In this document: positions 11,690 through 22,562 of the stretch, in pieces
How positions within the stretch are numbered: the first letter of the stretch is position 1
Layout: the number at the start of each line of letters is the position of its first letter
Assembly: GCA_036898135.1 (NCBI GenBank)
Contig: CM072516.1
Span: 59,559,740 to 59,623,739, forward strand
Source of the DNA: Oncomelania hupensis
Lineage: Eukaryota; Mollusca; Gastropoda; Littorinimorpha; Pomatiopsidae
DNA: 64,000 nucleotides
Direction: 5' to 3'
Notes under the pieces: generated by a model
Database searches by the model: none
Seen by the model: only the letters and a program-made list of their open reading frames with translations
Told to the model about the DNA's origin: nothing
Position numbers and translations under genes: made by a program

Positions 11690-12193
11690 TAGTTTTGAAC
11701 TATTTAGGACTCATCTTTCCAAGACGTGCAAAAATCAATTTAAAATATAGATTTATAATATCATTTATGAACAATTTTTTTCCCATAAAAGATACGTGAT
11801 CTGAAATGTCCCACTCGTCCCACACTACTTAATATTTCATTTTCAGCTATGGTTTTGACTCGCGTGCATGCATTAATGTGGGTCTATGTACTCACTCATA
11901 TGTATCTGGCTGTGTACATAGGCTCACATGGCGGCAGGCGCGTGAGTCAAAAACGTAGCTTAAAATATAAAATACTGTTGGACGTTTCGAAAATAATGTT
12001 GATAAATGCGCCATGATCCAAAGCGTCCTACAACTTTTTCCACTGTGTAGCTAAGGCAAGCCCAGGCTTACTTTAACCTATCCACTAGTGGACGTCAGTC
12101 AACCTAGCTAGTCTCTTGCTAGGGAGCTTGTTAGCTCTGTGCTTGTGTGTGTGTGTGTGTGTGTTTGTGTGTGTGTTTGTGTGTAGGTGTGTT

Positions 12194-12246
<53 letters not shown>

Positions 12247-12720
12247 GTTTCTTTGGTTTTGTTTTGTTTTTTCCCTGTTGCACATAATGCTGTCAATAAC
12301 TTTAGTGTAGTATAGACTTGAAAGTATATATATCGATAATGTGTTAGTGGTGCAATTCTGATTCTTTAATGTATTTTATCTCATTACGTTTTAATTTAGA
12401 TACCCATGCGGGTATGCGTGAGTATGCGTGTGCGTGTGGGGGTTGCAAGTGGGCGTGCGCCTGTGCTTTACTCCTTAAAATAACTTTCTCCATTAGAGTA
12501 TTTTAATGTCCAGTGGAAGGTTGTTTGTTGTTGCAGAGGGACTGAATGTTTTACCGCATCACCAAAACGAAATCCTATGTATTTTGAATTCATTGGGTAA
12601 TAAAGTGTCTTGACTTGACTTGACTTGACTATATAAAGATGATGAAAACTCCCACAGTCTGATAGCTAGTCATAGAAAATGGAATAAACTATACCATGAG
12701 TGACCAATCAAGGGTTCATC
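11690..12720. other. Repeat-derived noncoding stretch
   Basis: It contains another 'tttaggact...acataggctcacat' repeat piece, a (GT)n run at about 12144-12248, and a retroposon-like end where AATAAAG is followed by (CTTGA)n at about 12600-12632. No gene is recognised. Confidence 0.45.
12144..12248. repeat. (GT)n microsatellite
   Basis: GT repeats with occasional TTT interruptions. Confidence 0.9.
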
Positions 12721-12726
12721 AGCAAT

Positions 12727-13098
12727 TCAGTGTCGCCTGGAAGTGTCAAAGCGTGACGATCTAGTCTTAGTAGGACGGAAAACATTAGCAATCATGTGGG
12801 ATATGGACGAGAACACGCCCTTGATATGCTTCTCCTGACTGCGCTGGCTGGAGCTGGCCATCTTCTCGGGTGCCACACGGCGACTGCCGCCCACGACAAA
12901 AAGAGCAGCAGAAGCGACGGGCAGCATCGTCTGTCGCAGCGAAGTAGCCTTTTGAATATGAATGGAAGGAATTGTGAAGATCTGGCTAGCAGGGGGAGTA
13001 ATGGAAGAGACTCCGCCCGACTTGTCCAGTTGCACACTCAAGGTGTTGCGTGGCGGTCTCTCAGGGCTGCAACATTGATCAAACACACCGTACTGCAC
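12727..13098 (-). CDS. Possible terminal coding exon, function unknown
   Basis: A minus-strand frame of up to 124 codons ends with TGA at 12727-12729. Candidate acceptors are CTGCAG just before 13098 and GTGCAG just before 13092, both giving phase 0. The product is Ser/Arg/Lys-rich with no domain I recognise; segments include SITPPASQIFTIPSI and HIKGVFSSISHM. Codon use looks more protein-like than that of nearby random frames. It lies on the same strand as, and 26 kb downstream of, the kinase-like gene, so it could be a distal 3' exon of that gene or belong to another gene. The polypyrimidine tract before it is weak. Confidence 0.35.
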   Translation of the reverse strand: MQYGVFDQCCSPERPPRNTLSVQLDKSGGVSSITPPASQIFTIPSIHIQKATSLRQTMLPVASAALFVVGGSRRVAPEKMASSSQRSQEKHIKGVFSSISHMIANVFRPTKTRSSRFDTSRRH

Positions 13099-13560
13099 CT
13101 GCAGTTTCTTGTTTATATTTCTAGTTTAACAAAAACTAAAACCAAAGACAACAACAAACAAAAACAAACATAATTCTTGAAGGATCTTCATATTTCAAGA
13201 TTTCGTGTGGTTAATTTAAATGTCTCTCTTCCTCCCCCCCCCCCTCCCTCCCAATACAATAAAAATCGGGGAATACGTCACATAAAACCTAAAAAGATTA
13301 TCTGGGAATACGTTCACTAAAACCGGGTCAGTGGATCGATTCTTCCGTCTAATAGGCCTACACGTGTCCGTGGCAAAATTGATGGCTGCACAATAATGGT
13401 GGTAGTAACCATTACCAAGTTTCTTTGAAACTGCCCAGCGTCTCCTGAGATAAGGTGTGCATCGGACGGACCACTGGGCCATTAAACAACAAGAATGGAT
13501 CCGCGATAGCAAAGAGAACGTGGATCCTCGATAGCACAGCGGTAGCAGTAGTAGCGTACA

Positions 13561-14087
13561 CAGGGGCGGATCTTTCCATTGTTGAGGGGTGTGCACAGCT
13601 AATGCGAAGTGGCGTAGCCACAAGCGCAAGCCTGCGAAGCAGGCGAGTGTACTAGGGGGGAAATAATGGTTAAAATCTGTGCAATCTGGTGCATTTTGGG
13701 CATTATTTTAGGGACTGAAAATAGTATTGTTTTGTGCTAAAAGTCCTCTTTTAGTCCCCTTCCCCCCCCCCACACACACACAAACACCCCTCTGCAAACT
13801 CTGATAATAAAATTTACAATTGCAGAACATCTTGCATAAAGGCTTATACAAAGACAGATAAAGTTACTGCAACTAAAACAAGAAATAGCCACTCACATCA
13901 GTTTTATTCGAAACTGACCTGATGCATGTACAAGTTTGGTCACACACACACACACACACAAAATAATTTGGAGGTACATGAAACTGTGTGGTGAGTGAGA
14001 ATTAGTAATTTTTTTCTCTCTTCTTTCTTCTCCTTTTCTCCCTCCTTTTTTTTATTCAAAACTGACCGATGCATGTACAAGTTTGGT

Positions 14088-14118
<31 letters not shown>

Positions 14119-14283
14119 ACACACACACAAACTAATTTGGAGGTACATAAAACTGTGTGGTGAGTGAGAATTAGTTTTTTTTCTCTTCTTTCTTCTCCTT
14201 TTCTCCCTCCTTTTCTTTTCTTTTTTTGACCGCCAGGGGTGTGTGCACGTGCACAAGTGGCACAAGAACAAGATCCGCCCCTG
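13561..14283 (-). mobile_element. hAT-like MITE, CAGGGGCGGATC family, copy 2
   Basis: Terminal repeats CAGGGGCGGATC and GATCCGCCCCTG bound 723 bp, in the orientation opposite to copy 1. It is longer because a block of about 150 bp (TTTTATTC.AAACTGACC, a CA run, TTTGGAGGTACAT, and a CT-rich run) is present twice in tandem, at about 13900-14050 and 14052-14220. The flanks (GTACA and CACAA) show no clean duplication, so one end may be rearranged. Confidence 0.75.
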
Positions 14284-14700
14284 CACAAGAACAAAAAGCA
14301 TTGTTTTGTGTTTTTTTCAAACCAGGCTGATCCAATTTTCTCAGCCACAACCAGCATTCATCGCCATCAGGATCAAACTTATCTGACATCCATTCCCACC
14401 TCCACTTATTCTTCATTCCCTTATCTACCTCTCATGCTTTTTTCTTTCCAGTATCGGTATTTTCCTCTAAAAACGGCATGATTGGAACACAAAGTCACAA
14501 TATCCATGCTTCAGTCTCAGACCGGCCGGAAGTCATCAACCGGATACGCGGGTTATGCCCCTTTCAGCTGTGCATCTTTACACAAATCTGATACAAATCT
14601 TGTTTCGTTTACTTCTATATAATTTTTTTTCAAGATTTTTTTTGGAAAAATCGGATTTCCGATTGTAGGCTTCAGCAAAAATCTGATTTTCCGACCCTAG
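14284..14700. other. Noncoding stretch between repeats
   Basis: No gene recognised. Phrases such as 'tccgattgtaggcttcagcaaaaatctgattttccgac' suggest decayed repeat DNA. Confidence 0.35.
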
Positions 14701-14714
14701 GCGGAAAAGTGGCA

Positions 14715-15440
14715 CCCATGCAATCGTTTGTTTCATTGCGATGATTTGATATGCTTATTGGATTATGTTTGTAAAGTTTTGCCATGTTTTAAAATTGTGA
14801 CTATTAGTGAAACTTTGCTTGACCACGTGGCGAACCCGACCGGTTTTGCAACCACGAGGTAGACCCACTGACCAACGATTGTTTTTCCTATTTGTATTAT
14901 TCGAGACCAGTGGCTGTACCGGAGAATGTGTTTATTATTAATTACTTCTCCCTGTGTTTATTCTAGCCATGATATATGCATATGTGTATAGGAATTATGT
15001 TGGAGATTTCCAGTGGATCTCGGACTTAGAAAACTGTTCGTCCCTTAACTATATAAGTCGAGACTATCTCACTGAGGGCTATTTCTGCCAACAGTGAGAC
15101 GCTCTGCACAACCTTTGTAAACAAGGCGTTGCAGAAAATCGTCTCATCGCCGGCTGGGAACAAACTCCACAGAGAGGCAACCCTGACACGTGGCCTGCAA
15201 CCTTGAGCAGCGAGAGCAGTGTGCTCCACTGGCTCACTGGTCTACTACCCAGTAGACGAGACCACAACACCGCTCAACGACGATACAGTTAAGTCACTAG
15301 AAACCGTGCACCAAAACTGCTCTAGAAGGACTGTGCGACAGTCCACTCTTCCAGAAAACCGAACAATAGGACAGAAAGCACTATTAGCCCAATGATGAGA
15401 CAGTAGCTGCATAGACCTAACAAGGAGCAAACTACTCGAA
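14715..15440 (+). repeat. LTR-like repeat (family B), left inverted copy
   Basis: The segment aligns with the reverse complement of about 17060-17675. Shared blocks include TGTTTCA-GCG near 14730, TTTGCCATGTTTTA-AATTGTGA, AAACTTTGCTTGACCACGTGG, and CTCACTGAGGGCT. A TATATAAG box at about 15050 resembles an LTR promoter. No coding sequence is associated, so it may be a solo LTR or a nonautonomous element. Confidence 0.5.
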
Positions 15441-15541
15441 GTGAAATTTGGACATTTAAGTTAGTATAGTGATTAGAAGATTTTGTATAGAGTAGAGGAA
15501 ATAATTGTGTGATATTTACTGTTAACAAGTGGCTGGACTCC

Positions 15542-15705
15542 CAGGGGCGGATCTTGTTCTTGTGCCACTTGTGCACGTGCACACACCCCTGGCGGTCAAA
15601 AAAAGAAAAGAAAAGGAGGGAGAAAAGGAGAAGAAAGAAGAGAAAAAAACTAATTCTCACTCACCACACAGTTTTATGTACCTCCAAATTAGTTTGTGTG
15701 TGTGT

Positions 15706-15743
<38 letters not shown>

Positions 15744-16050
15744 CCAAACTTGTACATGCATCGGTCAGTTTTGAATAAAACTGATGTGAGTGGCTATTTC
15801 TTGTTTTATTTGCAGTAACTTTGTCTGTGTATAAGCCTTTATGCAAGATGTTCTGCTATTGTAAATTTTATCATCAGAGTTTGCAGAGGGGTGTTTGTGT
15901 GTGTGTGTGTGTGGGGGGGGGACTAAACTTAAAGAGGACTTTTAGCACAAAACAATACTATTTTCAGTCCTTAAAATAATGCCCAAAATGCACCAGATTG
16001 CACAGATTTTAACCATATTTTCAAATTTTTCCGGGGGGGGGGGGGGCACT
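15542..16050 (+). mobile_element. hAT-like MITE, CAGGGGCGGATC family, copy 3 (3'-truncated)
   Basis: It starts CAGGGGCGGATCTTG and follows copy 1 through the GTGCACGTGCACAC block, the purine run, a long GT run and TTTTAACCATATTTTCAAATTTTTCCGG. It then breaks off in a G run near 16040; the GATCCGCCCCTG end is absent. It sits between the two LTR-like repeats. Confidence 0.75.
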
Positions 16051-17050
16051 TCAAAAAACCCTATTAATTATTCTCAAAACTTCACATAATCGCAAATCAC
16101 TACACCACTTATCTTTAGTCAATATATCTTACACACCCAAAAATAAATAAAATTTACAAAACATTTCTAAATCTTTATCACACTTTTCTCCCTATCTCTG
16201 TAACCTAACCAAATATAACACAAATTATAAATTATTAAATTATATAATACAAAACCATCCATTAACATTTCCCACTAGACCCATACTCCCACACCTTGTG
16301 GAAATGAATTGAATAAAAGTTCTCTTTTCTGAATGGCATTCCCAGTTTTTTGTGGCAACATTCGGCAGTTTTTGCTAAGCATTCTGTTTTTCTTTATATC
16401 TGACAAGCGATCGAGTTTGAGAATTTTGTCGCGGCCAAAAAGTCTTTTGGTTCGGTCGTCACATTGTGTCGGTATTTCACATTTTGTTCCATAATTAATG
16501 TTTATAGGCAGATACTTTAACCACTTCTCAGCCTTTTATGTCATTCATATTTGAACTTTCTCACAGGTCAAGGTCGCTGAGGTTCATCGTTTCAAAAAAC
16601 CGTTTTGCACTGTATCTCAAAAATCGACTTAACAGATTCTGAAAAATTGTAACTTGCAAACGGTTTAAAAGGTGGCCATTGAATCCATGCTTTCATTTTG
16701 ATTCTTTAGGATTGAAACATTAACACCACTGATAACAGGACCACGAAATTTAACACCTTTGAAAATGCTTTTTTTTAGCTATGTGTTTTGTGTGTGACGT
16801 TTCTATTGTCTACTCTGCACATAATGCTATTACCCACTCGTCGTTCGTCAGCGGGAATCAGCTAGTTAGATCGCCCCATGACTGATCTTACAGGGTAATT
16901 ATACTAAAAAACATCACTCTATTATGAAATATAAACACCACCACAAAATAACAAAAAAAAAAATTATTAACCTAATTATCATAATAACTCTTATATTAAT
17001 ATTAATACAAACTTAAAAAATACTAACTACAACTATCTAATTCTTTCAAA
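16050..17050. other. AT-rich noncoding stretch
   Basis: No exon, RNA gene or element end is recognised. The base composition of 16050-16270 and 16900-17040 is unusually A/T/C with few G residues on the plus strand, unlike the neighbouring DNA. Confidence 0.4.
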
Positions 17051-17054
17051 AGTT

Positions 17055-17680
17055 TCCACCATATCTTAAACTATTACTTTCAACTGCTGGTCGCCCTGGG
17101 CTGTTCTGGTCTAATGTAAGGAAGAGTGGATTCCGCATTTATAATCAGTGATCGTGCAATTCAGGTGCGGGCTATCTTTCTCCTCGTGTCGCACTAAGAG
17201 ATTGGAGCTGCCCTGCTCAATTGCAGGCCGAGTGAGGGTTGTTTCAGTGGGATAATATAGATAGACCTGTCGGACCAAGCCTGCTCGTCTGCAAAAATAA
17301 GACGAGTTTCTGCAACACCTTGCCAAAAGGAGTGCAGTCTCACTGTAAGCAGAGAAGCCCTCAGCGAGATCGTATATATATATAGATATCAATATAGATA
17401 GATACCAATTATGGCTAAACACAATACAGGGTATGTCTTAATTTCACACACCTTCTCAGGTACAGCCACTGGTCTGCAATAATAGGGATATGAGAAAATA
17501 ACAGTGGGTCAGTAGTGGCTACCTCGTGGTCTCGAAAACCGGCCGCATGGGTCAGCCACGTGGTCAAGCAAAGTTTTACTAACATTCACAATTATAAAAC
17601 ATGGCAAGACTTCACAAGCATAATCCAATAATAATATAAATAAATCGCGGTGAAACAAAAGATTGATCAATTACCTTTTC
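17055..17680 (-). repeat. LTR-like repeat (family B), right inverted copy
   Basis: Reverse complement partner of 14715-15440, with many substitutions. The minus-strand frame at 17111-17422 lies inside it and has no recognisable domain. Confidence 0.5.
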
Positions 17681-17689
17681 AACAATGTC

Positions 17690-18215
17690 AGGCTATGGCT
17701 ATACTGCGGTGAATGGATTTCACCCATCACCTGTGTAGTCTTCTGACAGAGAACTTTCAGCACGTGTGTCTTTCTCGGGTGAGGTTTAAACAAAGACTGT
17801 TGTTAACGGTGGGGCAGCTAAAGCCCGCGATATCCCCTAAACCTTTGCGCCCTATCGGGGGCTGATGGATATAGGTCAGCTTGTTTCTGCCACGGCATAC
17901 CTTAGTGAAGATTTTACCTACACATACTTAGAACAATCCTAACTTGTGTCGTCTGCTAGGCCTCGAATTTAAGTTACAAAGGCCAAAGAAGGATGAACTC
18001 TTAGAGGCAGGAAGCCTTACTGCAGTGTCCAAACTAGCCTCTTGTGACAGTGTGAGTGACCGGAAATACATATGAAGGGCATGGCCTCTTGTTTATACTT
18101 CTTAATGATGATGATGATGATGATGGTTGTGGTATTGGTGATGTAGGCTAACATCTTGTAAAATATAATACCGTTATCTTATCTTATATGGTGTCGATGA
18201 TGAAGATGGCTACAG
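17690..18215. other. Noncoding stretch with GAT repeats
   Basis: A short (GAT)n run lies at about 18106-18127. I see no gene. Confidence 0.4.
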
Positions 18216-18563
18216 TTAAAGCACACTGTATTCATACAAGCCAATGTAAACAGACCTATGTGACATCACACTGGCACTCTTCAGCATTCCCCCTAGAAGA
18301 CTTGGTTTATTCTTCGGAGGCTCGATTTCTATGGCTTGATCTAGCTCCGTAGAGTCCTCTCCAACTGCTAGAGTCACGTTTCGGGCGATGGTGTCTTTTT
18401 TGTGCATCTCCTCAGGGGTGTAAGGAAGGCTGACGGCCGCCAGGCGCTTGCGCGTTGGTGGTACCTGCTCAAGAGACTTATAGGTTGGACCAGGTGATGT
18501 GGACTGCACTGATTTTACAATTTTTGCATAAGGTAGGCTTTCTTTCTCCAACAAAACATCTGA
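18216..18563 (-). CDS. Possible terminal coding exon, function unknown
   Basis: A minus-strand frame ends with TAA at 18216-18218. A good acceptor (GATAGTCATTCAG) precedes 18563, giving an exon of about 115 codons that starts after one base of a split codon. The product is rich in Ser, Pro, Lys and Glu (for example SLPYTPEEMHKKDTIARN and EIEPPKNKPSLLGGM) and looks disordered. I recognise no domain. It has the same strand as the kinase-like gene and could be a downstream exon, but the phase does not match directly to that gene's last recognised exon, so an intermediate exon would be needed. Confidence 0.4.
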   Translation of the reverse strand, partial: SDVLLEKESLPYAKIVKSVQSTSPGPTYKSLEQVPPTRKRLAAVSLPYTPEEMHKKDTIARNVTLAVGEDSTELDQAIEIEPPKNKPSLLGGMLKSASVMSHRSVYIGLYEYSVL

Positions 18564-19601
18564 ATGACTATCAGTCAGGTAGGTTTGATGGAAGTTCGTA
18601 TTCTGTGGTAGATCGTAGAAACTCTTTGATTTACGGGATGTATCCTATAATATAGTTTGTAGGAGATGATTGTAAAGCTATACATCGCGCTTAAAAAAAA
18701 AAACAAAAAAAAACTAATAGGGCAAGGTCCATACGACTTACATGCTCCTTGTAACGGGCTACTTTTCAAAACGGTCACATAATTGCTTGAACACCGGCAC
18801 TATTTGTACAATAATTTAATTTTGATTATGTGCATGATTTTTCCCTGCGCTAAAGCATTGTTTCTAATCGTTGATTAACATTAAGTTAGGCACAGTGGTT
18901 TAGGTTTATAAGTACTGGATTAATACAGCGACCATTCAGCTGGAGACATAGAACTAGCTAATAAAACATGCATGTTTTATGATTATTAGAAAATATACTT
19001 TTTACTTCAACGAACTGATGTACTGGTTGAGTGGGTGCTGTCGTCGTTGTGGCCTCACAAGTAGGCATCCAGCCTTGGGCCAGAAGTGAACATGACGACC
19101 TTGAGGGACAAGTCGTTGTGAAGGAGGAGACCTTGGCCGTGGGTCGTTGTCGCCGCACTTGGTGGTGGTTATGAACTAAGTCTGAACTCTCATTCCCTCA
19201 CTTTTTCTTTCACTCACTGCCTGTCCGGCAGTTGTTGCTGAATCTATTTTATAGCCCCAAGAAACTATTTTATACTTTTTTTTTTAGTGTGTGAATAGAA
19301 TATGAATGATATGAACCAACAATGATGAACATAAACATGATTTGCACTATATTGAAGAATGAACTTTAGGTAAATGCTGTTATATTTATCCATTACTAGT
19401 TCTGTTTGATTATCTATTGTGATGTTCTATTGATGTGAACTTTTTATTCCTCGTCTTGGGCCTGCTTTGTATGAGAAGTCTGTTATGGCTGGTTTGTGAT
19501 GTGAACGGAGACCTTCTGATAGGCCTAAATATTATATTGCAAGTCCTAAAATGACCTTGACCATCAAGATCAATGCAAAAAGTGAACAAATATGAAAGAC
19601 C
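18564..19601. other. Noncoding stretch with repeat fragments
   Basis: It contains a 'ccatacgacttacatg' fragment at about 18730 and a TGACCTTGACC repeat fragment at 19550-19601, the insertion site of the following LINE. A 66-codon minus frame at 18958-19158 has no recognised domain. Confidence 0.4.
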
Positions 19602-21181
19602 AATCTATCATCTGTTCTCGGGACATGCTAGAATATCTAGCATGTCCCGAGAACAGAGAACAAGAAGAAATCCTCCCAATTCTCCGGGAAGAAGTTGAGG
19701 CAGCAGTGCAATCGCTGAAGAAAGGGAAGTCAGCGGGAGTGGACAACATACCCGCGGAACTGCTACAAGCAGGAGGAGAAGCGATGATTGATGCCCTCAC
19801 CATTATCTGTAACAAGATCTGGCAGAGTGGGGAGTGAGCTACACCATGGACCCAGTCGCTTGTCACCACTCTTCCCAAAAAATGTAACCTTCAGGAGTGT
19901 GAAAATTACCGCACCATCAGCCTCATCAGCCATCCCAGCAAGGTCCTCCTGAAAATAATACTCAACAGGTTGAAACCCCAAGCTGAACAAATCATAGCTG
20001 AAGAACAAGCAGGATTCAGGGCAGGGCGAAGTACCACTGAACAGATTTTCAACCTCAGAATAATCTGTGAGAAATACCTACAGTACCAACAACATCTATA
20101 TCATATGTTCATAGACTTCAAGAAGGCGTTTGACCGAGTCTGGCATGCAGCTCTATGGGCAACAATGAAAGTGTACAACGTCAGCCCTAAAATTATTGAA
20201 GTCATCAAAAGCCTGTATGATAAGGCTACCAGTGCAGTCCTCCATAACAGCGTCATCGGGAACTGGTTCAGAACAACAATCGGTGTGCGTCAAGGATGCC
20301 TACTCTCTCCAACACTCTTCAACATCTTCCTAGAGCGCATCATGTCAGATGCCCTTGCAGATCATGAAGGCACAGTCAGCATAGGGGGAAGAGCAATCTC
20401 CAATCTTCGTTTTGCGGATGACATTGATGGATTGGCTGGAGGGGAACAAGAACTTGAACAGCTGGTACAGAGGCTTGACACCACCTCCAGAGCTTATGGA
20501 ATGGAAATAAGTGCAGAGAAGACCAAAATGATGATTAACAACACCAATTGCATCAACCCGGACATCAAGTCAAAGGCCAATCCCTCAACACAGTGCATAG
20601 CTGTATCAGACAATGGGTCCCGACAGGTAGTCCTCTCCAGGATCTCACAAACAACTGCTGCCCTGACAAGGTTGAAGCCCATTTGGAAAGACAGGACCAT
20701 CAGTCTACATTCCAAAGTAAGACTGCTGCGCTCCCTTGTCATCTCCATCTTCCTATATGCTTGCGAAGCATGAACCCTCACAGCAGATCTACAACGAAGA
20801 ATACAAAGCATGGAGATGAGATGCTACAGAAGACTTCTGGGCATTTCCTATACCCAAAACATCACCAATGACGAAGTCCGACAGACCATCACACAAGCCA
20901 TTGGAAAACACGATGACCTGCTCAAAGTGGTGAAGAAACGGAAACTCCGATGGTATGGCCACGTCACCAGATCATCAGGCCTTGCAAATACCATTCTGCA
21001 AGGCACATTGCAAGGAGGTAGAAGAAGAGAGAGACAGAAAAAAAGTTGGAGGACAACATTCGAGAATGGACTGGTTTGACACTGAGACAGAGAAAGATGG
21101 AGTATGCTGGTTAAACGATCATCTGTGGTGCCCCTACGACCTCCGAGTTACGGGACAGGATAGGATAGGAATCTATCATCT
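19602..21181 (+). mobile_element. RTE-like LINE, copy B
   Basis: The insert (19614-21169) is flanked by a perfect 12-bp duplication, AATCTATCATCT (19602-19613 and 21170-21181), and ends with GGATAGGATAGG. It is the copy with most of the reverse transcriptase, but lacks the endonuclease and has frame breaks. At its 5' junction a 21-bp perfect inverted repeat (19611-19631 and 19637-19657, 5-nt loop) forms a hairpin. The target is a TGACCTTGACC repeat that continues on the right. Confidence 0.9.
19659..21079 (+). pseudogene. RTE-like reverse transcriptase, broken
   Basis: Three frame pieces (to 19837, 19970-20773, 20810-21079) together cover the reverse transcriptase. Visible motifs in order: KKGKSAGVDNIPAELLQAGG, NYRTISLISHPSKV, EEQAGFRAGRSTTEQI, FIDFKKAFDRVWH, GVRQGCLLSPTLFNIFLER, LRFADDIDGLAGGEQELEQL (active-site FADD), and LRWYGHVTRSSGLA. 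A stop ends the first piece near 19837. A small deletion removes part of the KYLGAIVSDN region around 20600, and TGA replaces the Trp-type codon after ACEA at 20771-20773. The endonuclease domain is absent by 5' truncation. Confidence 0.85.
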
Positions 21182-21416
21182 CTAAATACAAGTTTGAACT
21201 GTATATCCCTCATAGTTTAGGGTCAAGGTCACTTCAAAGTACATATACTAACCGACTTTGGACAGCTCCAGTGATATTGACCTTGGAGTGACGTTGATCA
21301 AATTTGTATAGTGTGTGTCTCACCGATGTGTATTATGCATCAAAGAATCATGTTCAGTATTACCAACATAGAAAGAAAGTGAAATATTGTTGTTTTTTTC
21401 ATTTTTTGACACTGTG
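21182..21416 (+). repeat. TGACCTTGACCT-type repeat, continuing after the LINE
   Basis: GGTCAAGGTCACTTCAAAGTAC...CTCCAGTGATATTGACCTTGG matches 10860-10930. It is the right-hand part of the repeat interrupted by LINE copy B. Confidence 0.55.
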
Positions 21417-22457
21417 TGTAACGGATGGATATTCAGTGTGGGTGCCCGTTTACAATATCTGAGTGCATGCAAAATATATTTGACTCCTAGAACGAAATAA
21501 GCGTGTGTGCAAGTCTCTCTGTTAACTACCGTACGGACTCTTCTCAACACAGGCAAACACCAACACAAAAATATATACGTTCCACGTTCTCAAACTTTAT
21601 ATAAATAATCAAAAATATTCTTTCATCAAACTTTCACACCGACAATCCCAAACTAATCATCCTGTTCCACAAATATTCACAAAAATATCACTTTAAATTC
21701 TGACGCCTTACTGAAACGTCTAATCGTCTATAGAGCTCAAACGGCCGGTATTCTCATGTCCTGGGCTCAACGTAAATTACAAAACAAAACTGTACCTCGT
21801 GAGGTGAGAGAGTCAGGGTTTCACACGAGCTGGCAACTAGCTTCCAGTGACGTCGCAACAGGTAGGCGAGCAATAATACTGTCGTCAACATGCGGAGGGC
21901 GTGCACCTCTGCCCAGTCCGCCCGAACGTAGATAGCGTTGTCTTTGGTCAGGTGAAAATAAGGCCGATCCCTCTCCGATGTCTCACGGATCGTCTTGTCC
22001 TGGCTTGGACAGTATGGAGCCACCCCCGCTCCCAGTAGGCCGCTGTAATCTTTACAGCTCAAAGTTTATCCACTTCCAGAGAGAAAGTCCCACTGAATCC
22101 ACACTTCCAAATAGACTCTCAGTGCCTTCTACCTCTTTACTTTTTATACAAGAGTTCTTTTCTCTTTTCTTTTATAATCTTTTCTCTTTTTCCTGGCCTA
22201 CACACTGACACAACCACATACGACCACGTCACCTGACATACACAATTCTACTGAGTAACATCGCCCTTACTGCGAACTATTCCTTATCCTATTGGCTGAA
22301 GAATTTTAGCCAATCAAAAATACTATTCAATATTTACTGAGTAACATCGCCCTTACTGCGAACTATTCCTTATCCTATTGGCTGAAGAATTTTAGCCAAT
22401 CAAAAATACTATTCAATATTTAATATTTAAAAACCCGGAAAAATCCCGTTCTCTACA
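21417..22457 (-). repeat. 3' LTR of the Gmr1-like element
   Basis: A 1041-bp LTR bounded by TGTA...TACA. Its end (21417-21550) matches 27219-27230 plus 27563-27675 of the 5' LTR. A G-rich polypurine tract (minus strand, opposite 22461-22482) borders it on the inside. It contains an 86-bp tandem duplication at 22249-22420. Confidence 0.8.
22249..22420. repeat. Tandem duplication with CCAAT palindromes inside the LTR
   Basis: Two adjoining 86-bp copies (22249-22334 and 22335-22420). Each holds ATTGGCT...AGCCAAT, i.e. CCAAT boxes in both orientations. Duplicated upstream elements in the U3 part of an LTR often act as enhancers, which is inference here. Confidence 0.8.
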
Positions 22458-22460
22458 CTA

Positions 22461-22490
22461 CCCCCCCCCCCCCCCAACCCCTCTTCGAAA
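22461..22490 (-). promoter_or_regulatory. Polypurine tract
   Basis: On the minus strand AAGAGGGGTTGG plus a long G run directly precedes the LTR start, as expected for the primer of plus-strand synthesis. Confidence 0.65.
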
Positions 22491-22562
22491 AAAAGAGGCT
22501 GACCGATGTTTCTTTTTCAAGAACAGATGTCTTTTCCAAGAACCTAAGTTTTTCCGCAACAT

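Noticed and set aside
18958..19158. 66-codon minus frame rich in Thr and Arg
   Set aside because: Possible exon, but all frames here look similar, no clean acceptor was found and no domain is recognisable.
21754..22208. Open frames in the gypsy LTR
   Set aside because: They overlap on both strands within the noncoding LTR and lack domains.
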